Shown here piece after piece: positions 1 to 7,247 of a DNA stretch of 51,331 nt. A program made the position numbers and the translations under genes. The notes beneath the pieces were generated by a model. That model ran no database searches. It had not been told where the DNA came from and worked only from the letters and a program-made list of their open reading frames with translations. This DNA is from Halobacteriales archaeon QS_4_66_20 (GTDB taxonomy: Archaea; Halobacteriota; Halobacteria; Halobacteriales; Haloarculaceae). The stretch covers positions 28,820-80,150 of the forward strand of contig PXRK01000051.1 in NCBI GenBank assembly GCA_003021015.1, given 5' to 3'. The stretch's first letter is position 1, and each line of letters opens with the position of its first letter.

Positions 1-64
1 TCCCCATGGATTCGTACCGGTTGGATGCTCGGTGGGACTGTAAACCTGAAATCTCCAACGCTCA

Positions 65-99
65 GGATTCCTCCGCGTTCACGCCGAGGAGGATGTCAA
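65..99 (+). mobile_element. Right-end hairpin of an IS1341/TnpB-type element (remnant)
   Basis: The sequence has the pattern GGATTCCTC, a short hairpin (CCTCCGCG, TTCA loop, CGCCGAGGAGG), then GGATGTCAA. The right end of the intact TnpB element at 51158-51190 has the same skeleton: GAATCCTC, hairpin, GGAGGAAGTCAA. In IS200/IS605-type elements this is the 3' end of the omega (reRNA) scaffold. Any tnpB gene would lie left of the window, so I cannot say whether it is intact. The rest of 1-229 holds no gene I can support. A TATA-like AAAGATACATTA at about 194-205 fits a leaderless start of the gene at 230. Confidence 0.5.
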
Positions 100-229
100 T
101 TGCCGTAGTTCCCCGGTTCTGATACTGTCAGACGTGAGTACGTGGATATTTCCACCCCGGAACCGTGCTGAAACGTATGAATAGGGATCCCCGCCAAAGA
201 TACATTACGCTGCATCGAGCAGAGGGGGT

Positions 230-697
230 ATGCACGAACGCGCAGCGGCGTTTCGCGAGCAGGCGCGCGAGCAGTACGGGATCGAGGTCGAGGTCGAGGA
301 GTTCGCGGAGGGAACGAAGACAGCGGCCGACGCCGCCGAGGCGGTCGGCTGCGACGTCGCCCAGATCGCGAGTTCGATCGCGCTGGTGGCCGACCAGTTC
401 GTCGTCGTGGTGACCAGCGGCGCCAACCGCGTCGACACCCGCACGCTGGCGACCCTGCGCGGCGTCCACCAGGCCCGGATGGCCGAACCAGACGAAATTT
501 CGGAGACGCTGGGCTGGTCGATCGGCGGCGTCCCGCCGTTCTGTCACGAGACCGCGGTCCCCGTCTACGTGGACGAGACGCTCACCCAGTTCGACACGGT
601 CTGGGCCGCCGCTGGCACCCCGCAGGCGGTGTTCCCCATCGATCCCGACACGATCGTCGAGTGTTCCGACGCTACTGTGGCTGACGTCGCGGAGTGA
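230..697 (+). CDS. YbaK/aminoacyl-tRNA deacylase-associated domain protein
   Basis: A 155-residue single-domain protein of the YbaK/ProX/EbsC superfamily, whose members hydrolyse mischarged aminoacyl-tRNAs such as Cys-tRNA-Pro or Ala-tRNA-Pro in trans. The diagnostic GGVPPFCH segment is at about residues 98-105 and the N-terminal alpha/beta fold looks complete. The QIASSIAL segment (about 45-52) occupies the place where bacterial YbaK has QIVKSLVF, so the lysine important for bacterial deacylation is a serine here. Activity may therefore differ. The ATG at 230 lies about 28 bp after a TATA-like stretch, which favours a leaderless transcript. The gene appears monocistronic. Confidence 0.85.
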   Translation: MHERAAAFREQAREQYGIEVEVEEFAEGTKTAADAAEAVGCDVAQIASSIALVADQFVVVVTSGANRVDTRTLATLRGVHQARMAEPDEISETLGWSIGGVPPFCHETAVPVYVDETLTQFDTVWAAAGTPQAVFPIDPDTIVECSDATVADVAE

Positions 698-739
698 TGG
701 GCCGACCCGACTGGCCGCAGTAGCCACCGTTTTCTGTCG

Positions 740-921
740 ACCGAGCCACTGTCCATTTCTGCCGGCCGGTCGACAGTCCGGTTCCTGCCGACGTTACTGA
801 CCACGTCCTGGCGGACTGAAAGGGCGAGGTGCGTTCGCGGAGCCCCGACGACGCAAGGACCACAACGAAGTGAGGACCGCAGCGAGTCGCGGCCCGCGAA
901 CGTACCGAGGGCTTTCTTCGA
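740..921 (+). repeat. Dispersed palindromic element (CTGAAAGGG family), copy 1
   Basis: This intergenic block contains a 24-bp stretch (806-829, ending in CTGAAAGGGCGAGG) that recurs exactly at 10091-10114. An imperfect hairpin follows, with arms CGTTCGCGG (832-840) and CCGCGAACG (894-902), and then CCGAGGGCTTTCTT (905-918), which recurs inverted at 6027-6040. The upstream part (about 740-805) is also recognisably similar to 10025-10090. I see no coding gene here. It looks like a REP/MITE-like noncoding family member. Confidence 0.7.
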
Positions 922-983
922 TACGACAACAGGATGTACTACGGATCCTACGAGGGCACTAAAGAACCGCTTATAAAACCAGG

Positions 984-1325
984 TTACGCGGACAGTTTCT
1001 CGCCGAGTTCGCCGCGCTCCTCGAGTTCCGCGAGGATGTCGCTGCCGCCGATGAACTCGCCGTCGACGAACGTCTGGGGGATCGTCTCCCAGCCGCTGTG
1101 TTCCTCCAGTGCCGCGCGGTACTCGTCGAGCGACTCCAGCACGTCGACGGTCGCCACGTCGTCGCAGTGTTTCCCCAGCAGACCCAGCGCCCGCCGAGAG
1201 TAGCCACACTGGGGCATGTGCTCGGTTCCCTTCATGAACAGGACGACGTCGTTTTCCTCGATTGTCGTCTCGACGCGCTCGGTGACCTCCTCCTGCGAGA
1301 GGTCCGATCCGGGTGTGAACGTCAT
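984..1325 (-). CDS. Monothiol glutaredoxin (Grx4-type)
   Basis: A 113-residue glutaredoxin-fold protein. The active-site motif is CGYS at residues 40-43, matching the monothiol CGFS class that binds a glutathione-type [2Fe-2S] cluster and acts in Fe-S trafficking rather than in dithiol reduction. The MKGT segment before it and IPQTFVDGEFIGGSDIL after it are the family's glutathione-site signatures. The start at 1325 (MTFTPG) is preferred over the upstream GTG-containing extension. The gene lies 105 bp downstream of a bolA-family gene on the same strand. Grx4 and BolA form heterodimeric cluster complexes in bacteria and eukaryotes, so the two genes probably function together. Haloarchaea use gamma-glutamylcysteine instead of glutathione, so the cluster ligand may differ. 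Confidence 0.9.
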   Translation of the reverse strand: MTFTPGSDLSQEEVTERVETTIEENDVVLFMKGTEHMPQCGYSRRALGLLGKHCDDVATVDVLESLDEYRAALEEHSGWETIPQTFVDGEFIGGSDILAELEERGELGEKLSA

Positions 1326-1430
1326 ACAGCCCCGTTGGACTGGCACAGTAAAAGGGCTTCTGCACTCGAAACGGTGGCGTTTTGATGGTGTGTTCTGCTG
1401 GCAGTCTCGCTACTGCCACCACATCGCATA

Positions 1431-1667
1431 TCACTCCTCTGGCGTGCGGGTCGTGAGTTCCAGCGCGTGGATGTCGGTAGTCATGTGGTCGCCGAGTGCG
1501 TCGTACACCATCTCGTGCTGGTCGAGCAGCGACTCTCCCTCGAACGCGGGCGAGACGACCGTCGCAGCGAAGTGGTCGTCCTCGTCGGCGGCCCGCGGAA
1601 GGGTCACCGTCGCCGTCGATCCGGGGATCTCGGACTCGATGATCTGCTCGATCTGCTCGGGATCCAT
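1431..1667 (-). CDS. BolA family protein
   Basis: A 78-residue protein with the BolA/IbaG fold: an N-terminal helix (EQIEQIIESEIP), the strand carrying ATVTLP, and the C-terminal segment LLDQHEMVYDALGDHM that matches the family's QRHQLVYxxL signature. A histidine (His51) falls in that segment, where BolA proteins ligand the [2Fe-2S] cluster shared with a CGFS glutaredoxin. The CGYS glutaredoxin gene is immediately downstream, which supports a Fe-S cluster delivery or sensing module. The length is normal for the family. Confidence 0.88.
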   Translation of the reverse strand: MDPEQIEQIIESEIPGSTATVTLPRAADEDDHFAATVVSPAFEGESLLDQHEMVYDALGDHMTTDIHALELTTRTPEE

Positions 1668-1710
1668 GTGCGTACGCTGGCGCCCGAGCCGAAAAAGCCT
1701 CCCGGGATGA

Positions 1711-2190
1711 CTATCCCCGCGGGTCCCGGTTCGGCCCCGGGTACTCGCCCTCGAACAGCGACTCGTAGAGCGCTTCGGCGTCGAACAGCCGGGCGAACGC
1801 GTCGGGCATGCGGATGGAAAGCGCCGCGTGGGGCTGCACCGAGAGGTTCGCGTGGGCGCCCGTGAGCGTCTCGTCGAACGTCAGGAGGTGGGCGGCCTCG
1901 CCCCGGTAGGCAGTGGCGAGGCCGGGATGATCGCCCGCGGGGTGGTCGACCAGGCGACACTCGGCGCCGATCCGCTCGCGCCAGTCGGCGGCGAGGTCGT
2001 CGTCGGCCAGCGCCGCCACGACCGCCGCCGCCTCGGCGAGCAGCGGCTCGCTCGCCAGCAGGTCCATCCAGGAGTGCCGGCGGACGTGGTCGAGCGCGTC
2101 GCGGGCCTCGCCCCCCACCAGCAGGTCGGCCGCCAGGACGTCCGCGTCGGCCACGACCCGCGCCGCGGCCCGATCGGTGCTACCCCCCAT
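1711..2190 (-). CDS. PIN-like domain protein (haloarchaeal)
   Basis: A 159-residue protein with acidic residues spaced as in PIN nucleases: VVADADVLAADLL near the N terminus, a glutamate in LLAEAAAVVAAL, and a C-terminal FDETLTG strand after GEAAHLL. PIN domains are metal-dependent RNases, commonly VapC toxins. I infer the fold from the pattern and do not see every canonical residue with confidence. The ATG at 2190 overlaps by 11 bp the end of a 34-residue ORF read in another frame, so the two are translationally coupled. The pairing is compatible with an antitoxin/toxin or cofactor/enzyme couple, but that is inference. Confidence 0.65.
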   Translation of the reverse strand: MGGSTDRAAARVVADADVLAADLLVGGEARDALDHVRRHSWMDLLASEPLLAEAAAVVAALADDDLAADWRERIGAECRLVDHPAGDHPGLATAYRGEAAHLLTFDETLTGAHANLSVQPHAALSIRMPDAFARLFDAEALYESLFEGEYPGPNRDPRG

Positions 2191-2284
2191 CGTCGCCCTC
2201 GCGCCAGCGTGTGAGCGTCTCGCTGATCTCCGCGACGGTAGTATCGACCGCCGAAGCGCGGTCGAACAGGTCACTCCACGTCAT
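2180..2284 (-). CDS. 34-residue mini-protein overlapping the PIN-like gene
   Basis: A short ORF starting MTWSDLFDRAS and ending REGDDGG. It is predicted to be mostly helical, with heptad-like spacing (VDTTVAEISETLTRW). Its TAG stop lies inside the start of the PIN-like gene with an 11-bp overlap, the arrangement expected of a co-translated pair. I do not recognise a function. Its codon usage resembles that of its neighbours, and the tight overlap is the main argument that it is real. Confidence 0.55.
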   Translation of the reverse strand: MTWSDLFDRASAVDTTVAEISETLTRWREGDDGG

Positions 2285-2606
2285 ACAGCTCTGGAGGGGC
2301 GGGAGCCTCAAAAATCGACCGCCGGGGCAGCCGACAGGTGGGACGCCCCACAGTCGGCGGCCAGCCAGCGGGACGGCGGCATAATCGCGAGGGGGCTCCC
2401 GGATCGTCACACTTCTGTCTGACGGATGTTTAAGTGTGCTTGGGCAGAGCACTCGGATGGGCGCGCACCGACGGCCTCACACCCACAACTCCCATCCTCC
2501 CACGGCGCGCCCGGATACCTGCACTCACCTTTTTGCGTTCCGCCCCGGACGGACAGTCGAGAACCGAACAGTCGCGACAGGCGAGAAGGGATTCGACCGC
2601 GACCGA
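2285..2606. other. Intergenic stretch with no gene recognised
   Basis: About 320 bp between the mini-gene start and the stop of the M23 gene. It contains a TATA-like GATGTTTAAGTG at 2423-2434, oriented rightward, but no convincing ORF follows it: the long rightward open frame here is antisense to the M23 gene. I see no tRNA fold or repeat. Confidence 0.5.
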
Positions 2607-4121
2607 TCACGATGGCGTCGGCAGTCCGGACTGACGGAGGCGCCGCGATTCCGCCGCCGACACCAGAGCGTACCCGAGCAGTCCGGTCGCGAGGAGTTCC
2701 GGACCGACGACCGCGCCAGACGCGACGGCACCCCCAGCGAGCGCGAACCCGACCGGGGAGCCGGCCCAGCCCGTCCGCCCGCTTGCGGTGCTTCCGCGGA
2801 GGACGGCGACGGCCCGGACAGCGAGTGCAAGGACGGCAGCACCGGCGACGGCACCGACGGCGACCGTCTCCGACGCGAACAGGCCGACGGCGTAGGCGAG
2901 CACGCCGCCGACCGCGAGCGTGAGCACCGCCCGCTTGAGCGTGCTCACGACCCGACTCGGCTCGGCGGACGCCACGGTCCGCTGCCCGGCGGTCGCACCT
3001 GGCAGGTCGTCGGCTGCGTCGTCGTGCGTCACGCGCTGTCCCTCGATGAGGAACGTCCGTTCGTGGTAGCCGTCCGGCGAATCGTCGGGATCGCCGGCGT
3101 GCCAGACGCCGTAGCCGGGAACGAGATCCGACTCGTGAGCCACCCCGGGGTACTCGATCTCGGTGTCGTCGAACTGGACGGGGAGACTGGCTGCCGTCAG
3201 GAAGTCGGGGCTGTCCTGGATCTGGAAGTGGAGGTGTGGCTCCGAGGATATCCCCGAGTGTCCGCAGCGGCCGACTACCTGGCCGCGCTGGACGCGCTGG
3301 CCGGGCTCGACCGGCACGCTCCCCGGCCGGAGGTGCGCGAGGAAACTGTACTCCGACTCGGCGTGCTTGATCACCACGTGGCCGCCCGGGATCGAGCGCT
3401 TCAGCGGGTGGGAGAAGCCGCCGCCCCGCGACGCCTCCAGCGCGGCGTCGAAGCTGTCGACGACGACGCCGTCGGCGGGTGCGACGACGGGTTCGTCGTA
3501 GCAGTAGTAGTTCTCGACGGCAGTGTTCGTCCCCTCGGGTCGCGAGCGGCCGTCCTCGTCGGTGACCAGGACGTCGTAGGCGTAGCGCTGGTTCGGGTAG
3601 ATCCAGGAGTGGGAGTACTCCCGTTCGGGGCTGCCGTTGACGACGGTCCACGTCCCGTCGACCGGAAGCCGGTAGGGAGCCTGCTGCTCGTAGCTCTCGC
3701 TGTCGGGCAGCGACCCGCGGTGGCGCAGGAACGACGCCGCGCCGCCGGCCATCTGCAGGAGGTCCTGCGTGACGGTCATCGGGTTCAGGAACGTCAGCAG
3801 GATCATGAGGTACCCCACTGCGAACTCGCCGAGGCCACCCATCCGGAGCCAGTCGGTCGGCGTCGTCTCCTCGTCGGCGCCCCGGGCCAGCACCATATCG
3901 ACGATCGGGCCGACGAAAAACCAGAGGAAAAACAGGAAGAACGGTTCGAACACCTCCAGAAACGAAAGCGAGTCGGACACGTAGGCGGGCAGCGCGAGGA
4001 AGCCGAGCAGTCCGAGCAGCGTCGGGTCGAACCGGCGGAGCAGTCGCCGGAGCCGTCCCGCGACTGCGGTCGCCCGGGATGGCGGGTCCGCGTCGTCAGT
4101 TGCTGTCGCGTTCTCTGTCAT
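2607..4121 (-). CDS. Membrane-anchored M23 family peptidase-like protein
   Basis: A 504-residue protein. Two or three membrane segments occupy about residues 33-75 and 98-120, a soluble M23 (LytM-like) domain lies at about 145-345, and further membrane segments at about 400-490. The M23 zinc site is recognisable: His171 and Asp183, AHL at 262-264, and HLH at 296-298. Flanking glycine-rich turns (VVAPADGVVV and GVVGRCGHSG-like) are typical of the fold. M23 enzymes usually cut peptidoglycan cross-links, a polymer haloarchaea lack, so the substrate is unknown. S-layer or exported proteins are possible. The gene is transcribed divergently from the regulator at 4275; a TATA-like AAACCTATACG lies about 28 bp upstream of its ATG. 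Confidence 0.88.
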   Translation of the reverse strand: MTENATATDDADPPSRATAVAGRLRRLLRRFDPTLLGLLGFLALPAYVSDSLSFLEVFEPFFLFFLWFFVGPIVDMVLARGADEETTPTDWLRMGGLGEFAVGYLMILLTFLNPMTVTQDLLQMAGGAASFLRHRGSLPDSESYEQQAPYRLPVDGTWTVVNGSPEREYSHSWIYPNQRYAYDVLVTDEDGRSRPEGTNTAVENYYCYDEPVVAPADGVVVDSFDAALEASRGGGFSHPLKRSIPGGHVVIKHAESEYSFLAHLRPGSVPVEPGQRVQRGQVVGRCGHSGISSEPHLHFQIQDSPDFLTAASLPVQFDDTEIEYPGVAHESDLVPGYGVWHAGDPDDSPDGYHERTFLIEGQRVTHDDAADDLPGATAGQRTVASAEPSRVVSTLKRAVLTLAVGGVLAYAVGLFASETVAVGAVAGAAVLALAVRAVAVLRGSTASGRTGWAGSPVGFALAGGAVASGAVVGPELLATGLLGYALVSAAESRRLRQSGLPTPS

Positions 4122-4274
4122 ACCCGAAAGCAGGGCGGATTGGTACGTATAGGTTTTGAGAACTCGGGTTCACAAACTGTGGTAGCACACCGCATGACAG
4201 ATGGGGACGGCTGGCGACCGGGGCGAGCGCCAGTCACAATAATCACTATGAGGAGTCACACACAAGTGAGGGCC

Positions 4275-5159
4275 ATGACAGACTGGGTGGGTCGGGAGGA
4301 GGGTCCCGGCGGCGACAGGGCCAGCGTCCGGGAGGCGTTCTCGCTGCTCGCCCACGACATCCGCCTGGACATCGTGCTCGCACTGCTGGAGAACTGGGCG
4401 GCGGTGTGCACCGAACCGCAGTCGTACTCGGACCTGATGGACGCCGTCGGGATGCGTGACAGCGGGAAGTTCAACTACCATCTCGACAAACTCCGGGGGG
4501 TTTACGTCGAGCAGGTCGAGGACGGCTACGTCCCGACGGCGAGCGCGGTCGCGCTGTACCGGACGGTGCTCGCCCACCGGCCGACGGAGACGACCACCGA
4601 AGCCGGCGAACTCGACGAGCCCTGTCCACACTGTGGCGGAACGCTCGTCGAACAGTACGAGCGGTCGTTTTTCACCCTCGACTGCACCGACTGCGACAGC
4701 TGGGAGCTGCTGACCTACGTGTTCCCGAGAAACGGGCTGCGCGACCGGACCGGCAGAGAGCGGTACCGCGCCGTCGAGTCCCGCGCCGACTACCACACTG
4801 GCCTCGCCCGAACCGGCCAGTGCCCGTTCTGTGCCGGGCCCGTCACGTTCCACTTCGATCCCGAGGACGTCGAGGGGACGCCGCCGCTGGTCGGGATGAC
4901 CTGCGACATCTGCACGTGGCACGTCGACGTCACCCTCCTCACGCCGCTGCGGTTCGTCCCGCGGGTCGCCGCGGCGCTGCTCGACCTCGGAATCGAGCCG
5001 CCGGTGATCGAGGCCGACACCATCGTCGAGATGACCGGCGAGATCCGCTCGGAGGAGCCGTTCCGCGTCGCACTGGACGTCACGTCCGAGGCGGGCACCG
5101 TGACCGTCGTCGCCGACGACGACCTCGTCGTGCAGTCCGTTGAGGTGACAGTGGAGTGA
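4275..5159 (+). CDS. Winged-helix transcriptional regulator with zinc-ribbon C-terminal domain
   Basis: A 294-residue protein. Residues about 15-95 form an ArsR-type winged helix (EAFSLLAHDIRLDIVLALL, then YSDLMDAVGMRDSGKFNYHLDKL as recognition region). Two zinc-knuckle-like pairs follow: CPHCGG with CTDCDSW, and CPFCAGP with CDICTW. The C-terminal 100 residues are a beta-rich domain seen in many haloarchaeal ArsR-like proteins (DUF7351 type). An ATAATCAC TATA-like box lies about 27 bp upstream of the ATG at 4275, which selects this start within a longer open frame. It is divergent from the M23 gene and may regulate it, but the ligand is unknown. Confidence 0.88.
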   Translation: MTDWVGREEGPGGDRASVREAFSLLAHDIRLDIVLALLENWAAVCTEPQSYSDLMDAVGMRDSGKFNYHLDKLRGVYVEQVEDGYVPTASAVALYRTVLAHRPTETTTEAGELDEPCPHCGGTLVEQYERSFFTLDCTDCDSWELLTYVFPRNGLRDRTGRERYRAVESRADYHTGLARTGQCPFCAGPVTFHFDPEDVEGTPPLVGMTCDICTWHVDVTLLTPLRFVPRVAAALLDLGIEPPVIEADTIVEMTGEIRSEEPFRVALDVTSEAGTVTVVADDDLVVQSVEVTVE

Positions 5160-5321
5160 GTTCGGCTTCGCTGTTCTGCAACGGAAGGGGACGCCTCCCT
5201 GACACTCCCGTAGTGTGCCAGCAAGTCCCGGCTGGGCGAGCGTACGGGGGCTTGCGCCGACGGAAGACCCAGTAGAGCAGAGAGCACAACTTTTTCGCCA
5301 GTTCACCCCGAGCGCACGACC

Positions 5322-5972
5322 ATGCCATCGCGGAGCGAGCGAGCAATCGGACTCACACTGTCGCTGTTCGGGTTCGGACTGTTGCGGCCGCTGAGCCAGC
5401 GGTTCGAGGAAACCGATATCAGGCGCCACGTCCTGAAGTGGCTGCCGGCGGTGCTCGTCGCGGGGTACGTGAAACTCGTCGAGGGTCGAGACGCGGCCTC
5501 TGTCGGCCTACGCTGGGACGGCCCGCGAACCTTCCTGCGGCGCGTCGCCGTCGGCCTCGCAGTCATGCTCGGCGCAAACGTCGTTGTCCAGCCGCTGCTG
5601 GACCGCCTCGACGACGGCGGGGAGTTCGAAGCCGACATCGCGGCGTTCACTGAACTGGGGTACTGCGAGCGCCTGTTCGCTGCGCTGACCGCCGGCGTGA
5701 CCGAGGAGCTCCTGTTCCGGGGGTACGCGTTCGAACGGCTGGAAGAATGGAGCGACAGCGACGGGGTCGCCGCTACTGTCTCGACGGTCGTTTTCGTGCT
5801 CCTGCACCGCGGCGAGACCTGGAGCTGGCAGTCGGTGCTGCGGATCAGCCAGCCCGCCGCGATCACGACTGCGCTGTATGCCCGCTGGCGGGACCTGCTC
5901 GCACTGATGACTGTCCACGCACTCAACGACGCCATCGGGCTGTTGTTAGTTGAACGGTTCGAGGAATCGTAG
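5322..5972 (+). CDS. CPBP family intramembrane glutamic endopeptidase (CAAX/ABI type)
   Basis: A 216-residue polytopic membrane protein. It carries the family motifs in order: EELLFRG at residues 128-134 (Glu128/Glu129 and Arg133), FVLLH ending in His162, and HALND at 199-203. These form the intramembrane glutamate protease site shared with Rce1 and bacteriocin-immunity proteins. The length is typical. It stands alone, with a 162-bp upstream gap, and gives no clue to its substrate. Confidence 0.88.
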   Translation: MPSRSERAIGLTLSLFGFGLLRPLSQRFEETDIRRHVLKWLPAVLVAGYVKLVEGRDAASVGLRWDGPRTFLRRVAVGLAVMLGANVVVQPLLDRLDDGGEFEADIAAFTELGYCERLFAALTAGVTEELLFRGYAFERLEEWSDSDGVAATVSTVVFVLLHRGETWSWQSVLRISQPAAITTALYARWRDLLALMTVHALNDAIGLLLVERFEES

Positions 5973-6026
5973 TTACCGGAATCGAGATTGTTGGAGTTGT
6001 CACTGTCAAGACCGCCACAGCGTCAA

Positions 6027-6125
6027 AGAAAGCCCTCGGCCGCCTGGCGGCTCACGCTGAGCGGGATACCCTCGCTCCCGTCGGTCGCTCGGGTAGGGCC
6101 CGCTCAGCGACCGCCACGCGGCCTC
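6027..6125 (-). repeat. Dispersed palindromic element (CTGAAAGGG family), copy 2
   Basis: Positions 6046-6125 are an exact inverted copy of 10111-10190 (80 bp by my reading). The block is self-complementary in part (TCGGTCGCTCGGG facing CCCGCTCAGCGACCG). The flank AAGAAAGCCCTCGG (6027-6040) is the reverse complement of the tail of copy 1 at 905-918. It sits between the CPBP gene and the DsrE gene, close upstream of the latter. Confidence 0.8.
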
Positions 6126-6179
6126 AACGAACTGGAGGATGGGCGCAGCTTTTTGCCGTTCCAGGGGCAACGAACGCCG

Positions 6180-6539
6180 ATGAGTACGCAGAACGGCATC
6201 GTGATCCACATCACGAGCGGCAAGCGCGAAGACTGGGAGATGGCGCTGCGGAACATCCTCAACCTGGCGCGGGACGAGTCGTTACCGACACCCGCGGACA
6301 CGATGCGAGTCGTCGTCAACGGCGAGGCGGTCAAATTTCTCCTCGAAACCGCCACCGGGGCGCCGGAGGTCGTCGAGATGGCCGAGGCTGGCGTCCGGGT
6401 CGGGGCGTGCAGCAACTCACTCGATCGGTTCGGCCACGACCCGGAGACGCTCGTCGACGGCGTCGCGATCGTCCCCTCCGGCGTCGCTGAAGTCGTCCGG
6501 CTGCAACGAAAAGGGCACGCCTACCTGAAACTCCCGTAG
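6180..6539 (+). CDS. DsrE family protein
   Basis: A 119-residue DsrE/F-like protein. The N-terminal VIHITSG strand, the DTMRVVVNGEAVKFLL segment and VRVGACSNSLDRFGHDPETLVDGVAIVPSGVAEVVRLQRKGHAYLK at the C terminus are characteristic. A cysteine (CSNS) sits in the usual position after GVRVGA. Family members act in sulfur relay or bind small sulfur species, and the exact role is unknown for this single-domain form. The ATG at 6180 lies 55 bp after a dispersed palindromic repeat. Extending the ORF upstream would read through that repeat and is not credible. Confidence 0.85.
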   Translation: MSTQNGIVIHITSGKREDWEMALRNILNLARDESLPTPADTMRVVVNGEAVKFLLETATGAPEVVEMAEAGVRVGACSNSLDRFGHDPETLVDGVAIVPSGVAEVVRLQRKGHAYLKLP

Positions 6540-6575
6540 TGGCCCACCGCAGGCGGCCTCTCCGCAGGAAGTGAC

Positions 6576-7193
6576 TCACCCCAGGTGCCCACAGAGGAAC
6601 GCACACACCCGGTCGGCGGCTTTCGCCTGCTGGCCGACGAAGAAGTGGTCGGCCGGCAGCCCCACCACCTCGTAGCCGAGCGCCCGGGCGCGCTCGACGA
6701 CCGGCTCCCAGTCGGCTGTGTCGTCGCGCTCGCCGTAGACCACCTGCACCGGACACTGGATGTGGTCGAGCGCGGCCACGACGTCGCTGTCGTCGGCCAC
6801 CTGCGCGGCGGGCGCGAGCGCCGACAGGACGTCCGGCGTGGGCCAGTCACCGTCCGGAACCGCAGCCAGCAGCGCCATCGCGCCGCCGAAGCTGAACCCG
6901 AACAGCCCGACCTGCTCGTAGGGCTCGGCGGCCCAGGCGAGCGCGTTCCGGACGTCGGTCCGCTCGCCGCGCCCCTCGTCCCAGGGGCCGTAGTCGAACC
7001 GCAGGCAGTCGATCCCCCGCTCGGTGACGGCGTCGCTGACCCCCTGCAGGCGGCTGTCGTGTCTGTCCCCGCGCATCTGGGGGTGTGGCGGGCAGGCAAC
7101 GACCACTGACTCGGCCTCCCCGGCGGCGGTGTCGGCACTGTCGAGCGATGCACGGACGTCGCGGCGCCCGGGAATCCGGATGGGTTCGGTCAC
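6576..7193 (-). CDS. Alpha/beta hydrolase (dienelactone hydrolase-like)
   Basis: A 205-residue alpha/beta hydrolase. The nucleophile elbow GFSFGG (Ser flanked by glycines) is at about residues 96-101, preceded by the CPPHPQMRG oxyanion-loop region. YGERDDTADW carries the acid, and the C-terminal ADHFFVG histidine completes the triad. The start is the GTG at 7193, directly before a shared promoter region with pspA. The substrate is unknown. The short length resembles KANL3/Tex30-type hydrolases. Confidence 0.85.
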   Translation of the reverse strand: MTEPIRIPGRRDVRASLDSADTAAGEAESVVVACPPHPQMRGDRHDSRLQGVSDAVTERGIDCLRFDYGPWDEGRGERTDVRNALAWAAEPYEQVGLFGFSFGGAMALLAAVPDGDWPTPDVLSALAPAAQVADDSDVVAALDHIQCPVQVVYGERDDTADWEPVVERARALGYEVVGLPADHFFVGQQAKAADRVCAFLCGHLG

Positions 7194-7210
7194 ACGTACG
7201 TAAACGGATG

Positions 7211-7223
7211 TAAGAATTTTAAG
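7211..7223 (+). promoter_or_regulatory. TATA-like promoter of pspA
   Basis: The AT-rich TAAGAATTTTAAG is centred about 28-31 bp upstream of the ATG at 7248, the spacing expected for a leaderless haloarchaeal transcript. This supports the ATG at 7248 over the in-frame GTG at 7236. Confidence 0.55.
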
Positions 7224-7247
7224 TTTCGCGGGCTCGTGAAGGGAAGC

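Noticed and set aside
2436..4274. Very long rightward open frame running into the ArsR-type regulator
   Set aside because: It is antisense to the M23 peptidase gene; GC-rich haloarchaeal genes commonly leave an open antisense frame. The regulator's own promoter and domain start place its ATG at 4275.
5988..6179. N-terminal extension of the DsrE protein
   Set aside because: The extension reads through the dispersed repeat, and the DsrE fold begins just after the ATG at 6180.
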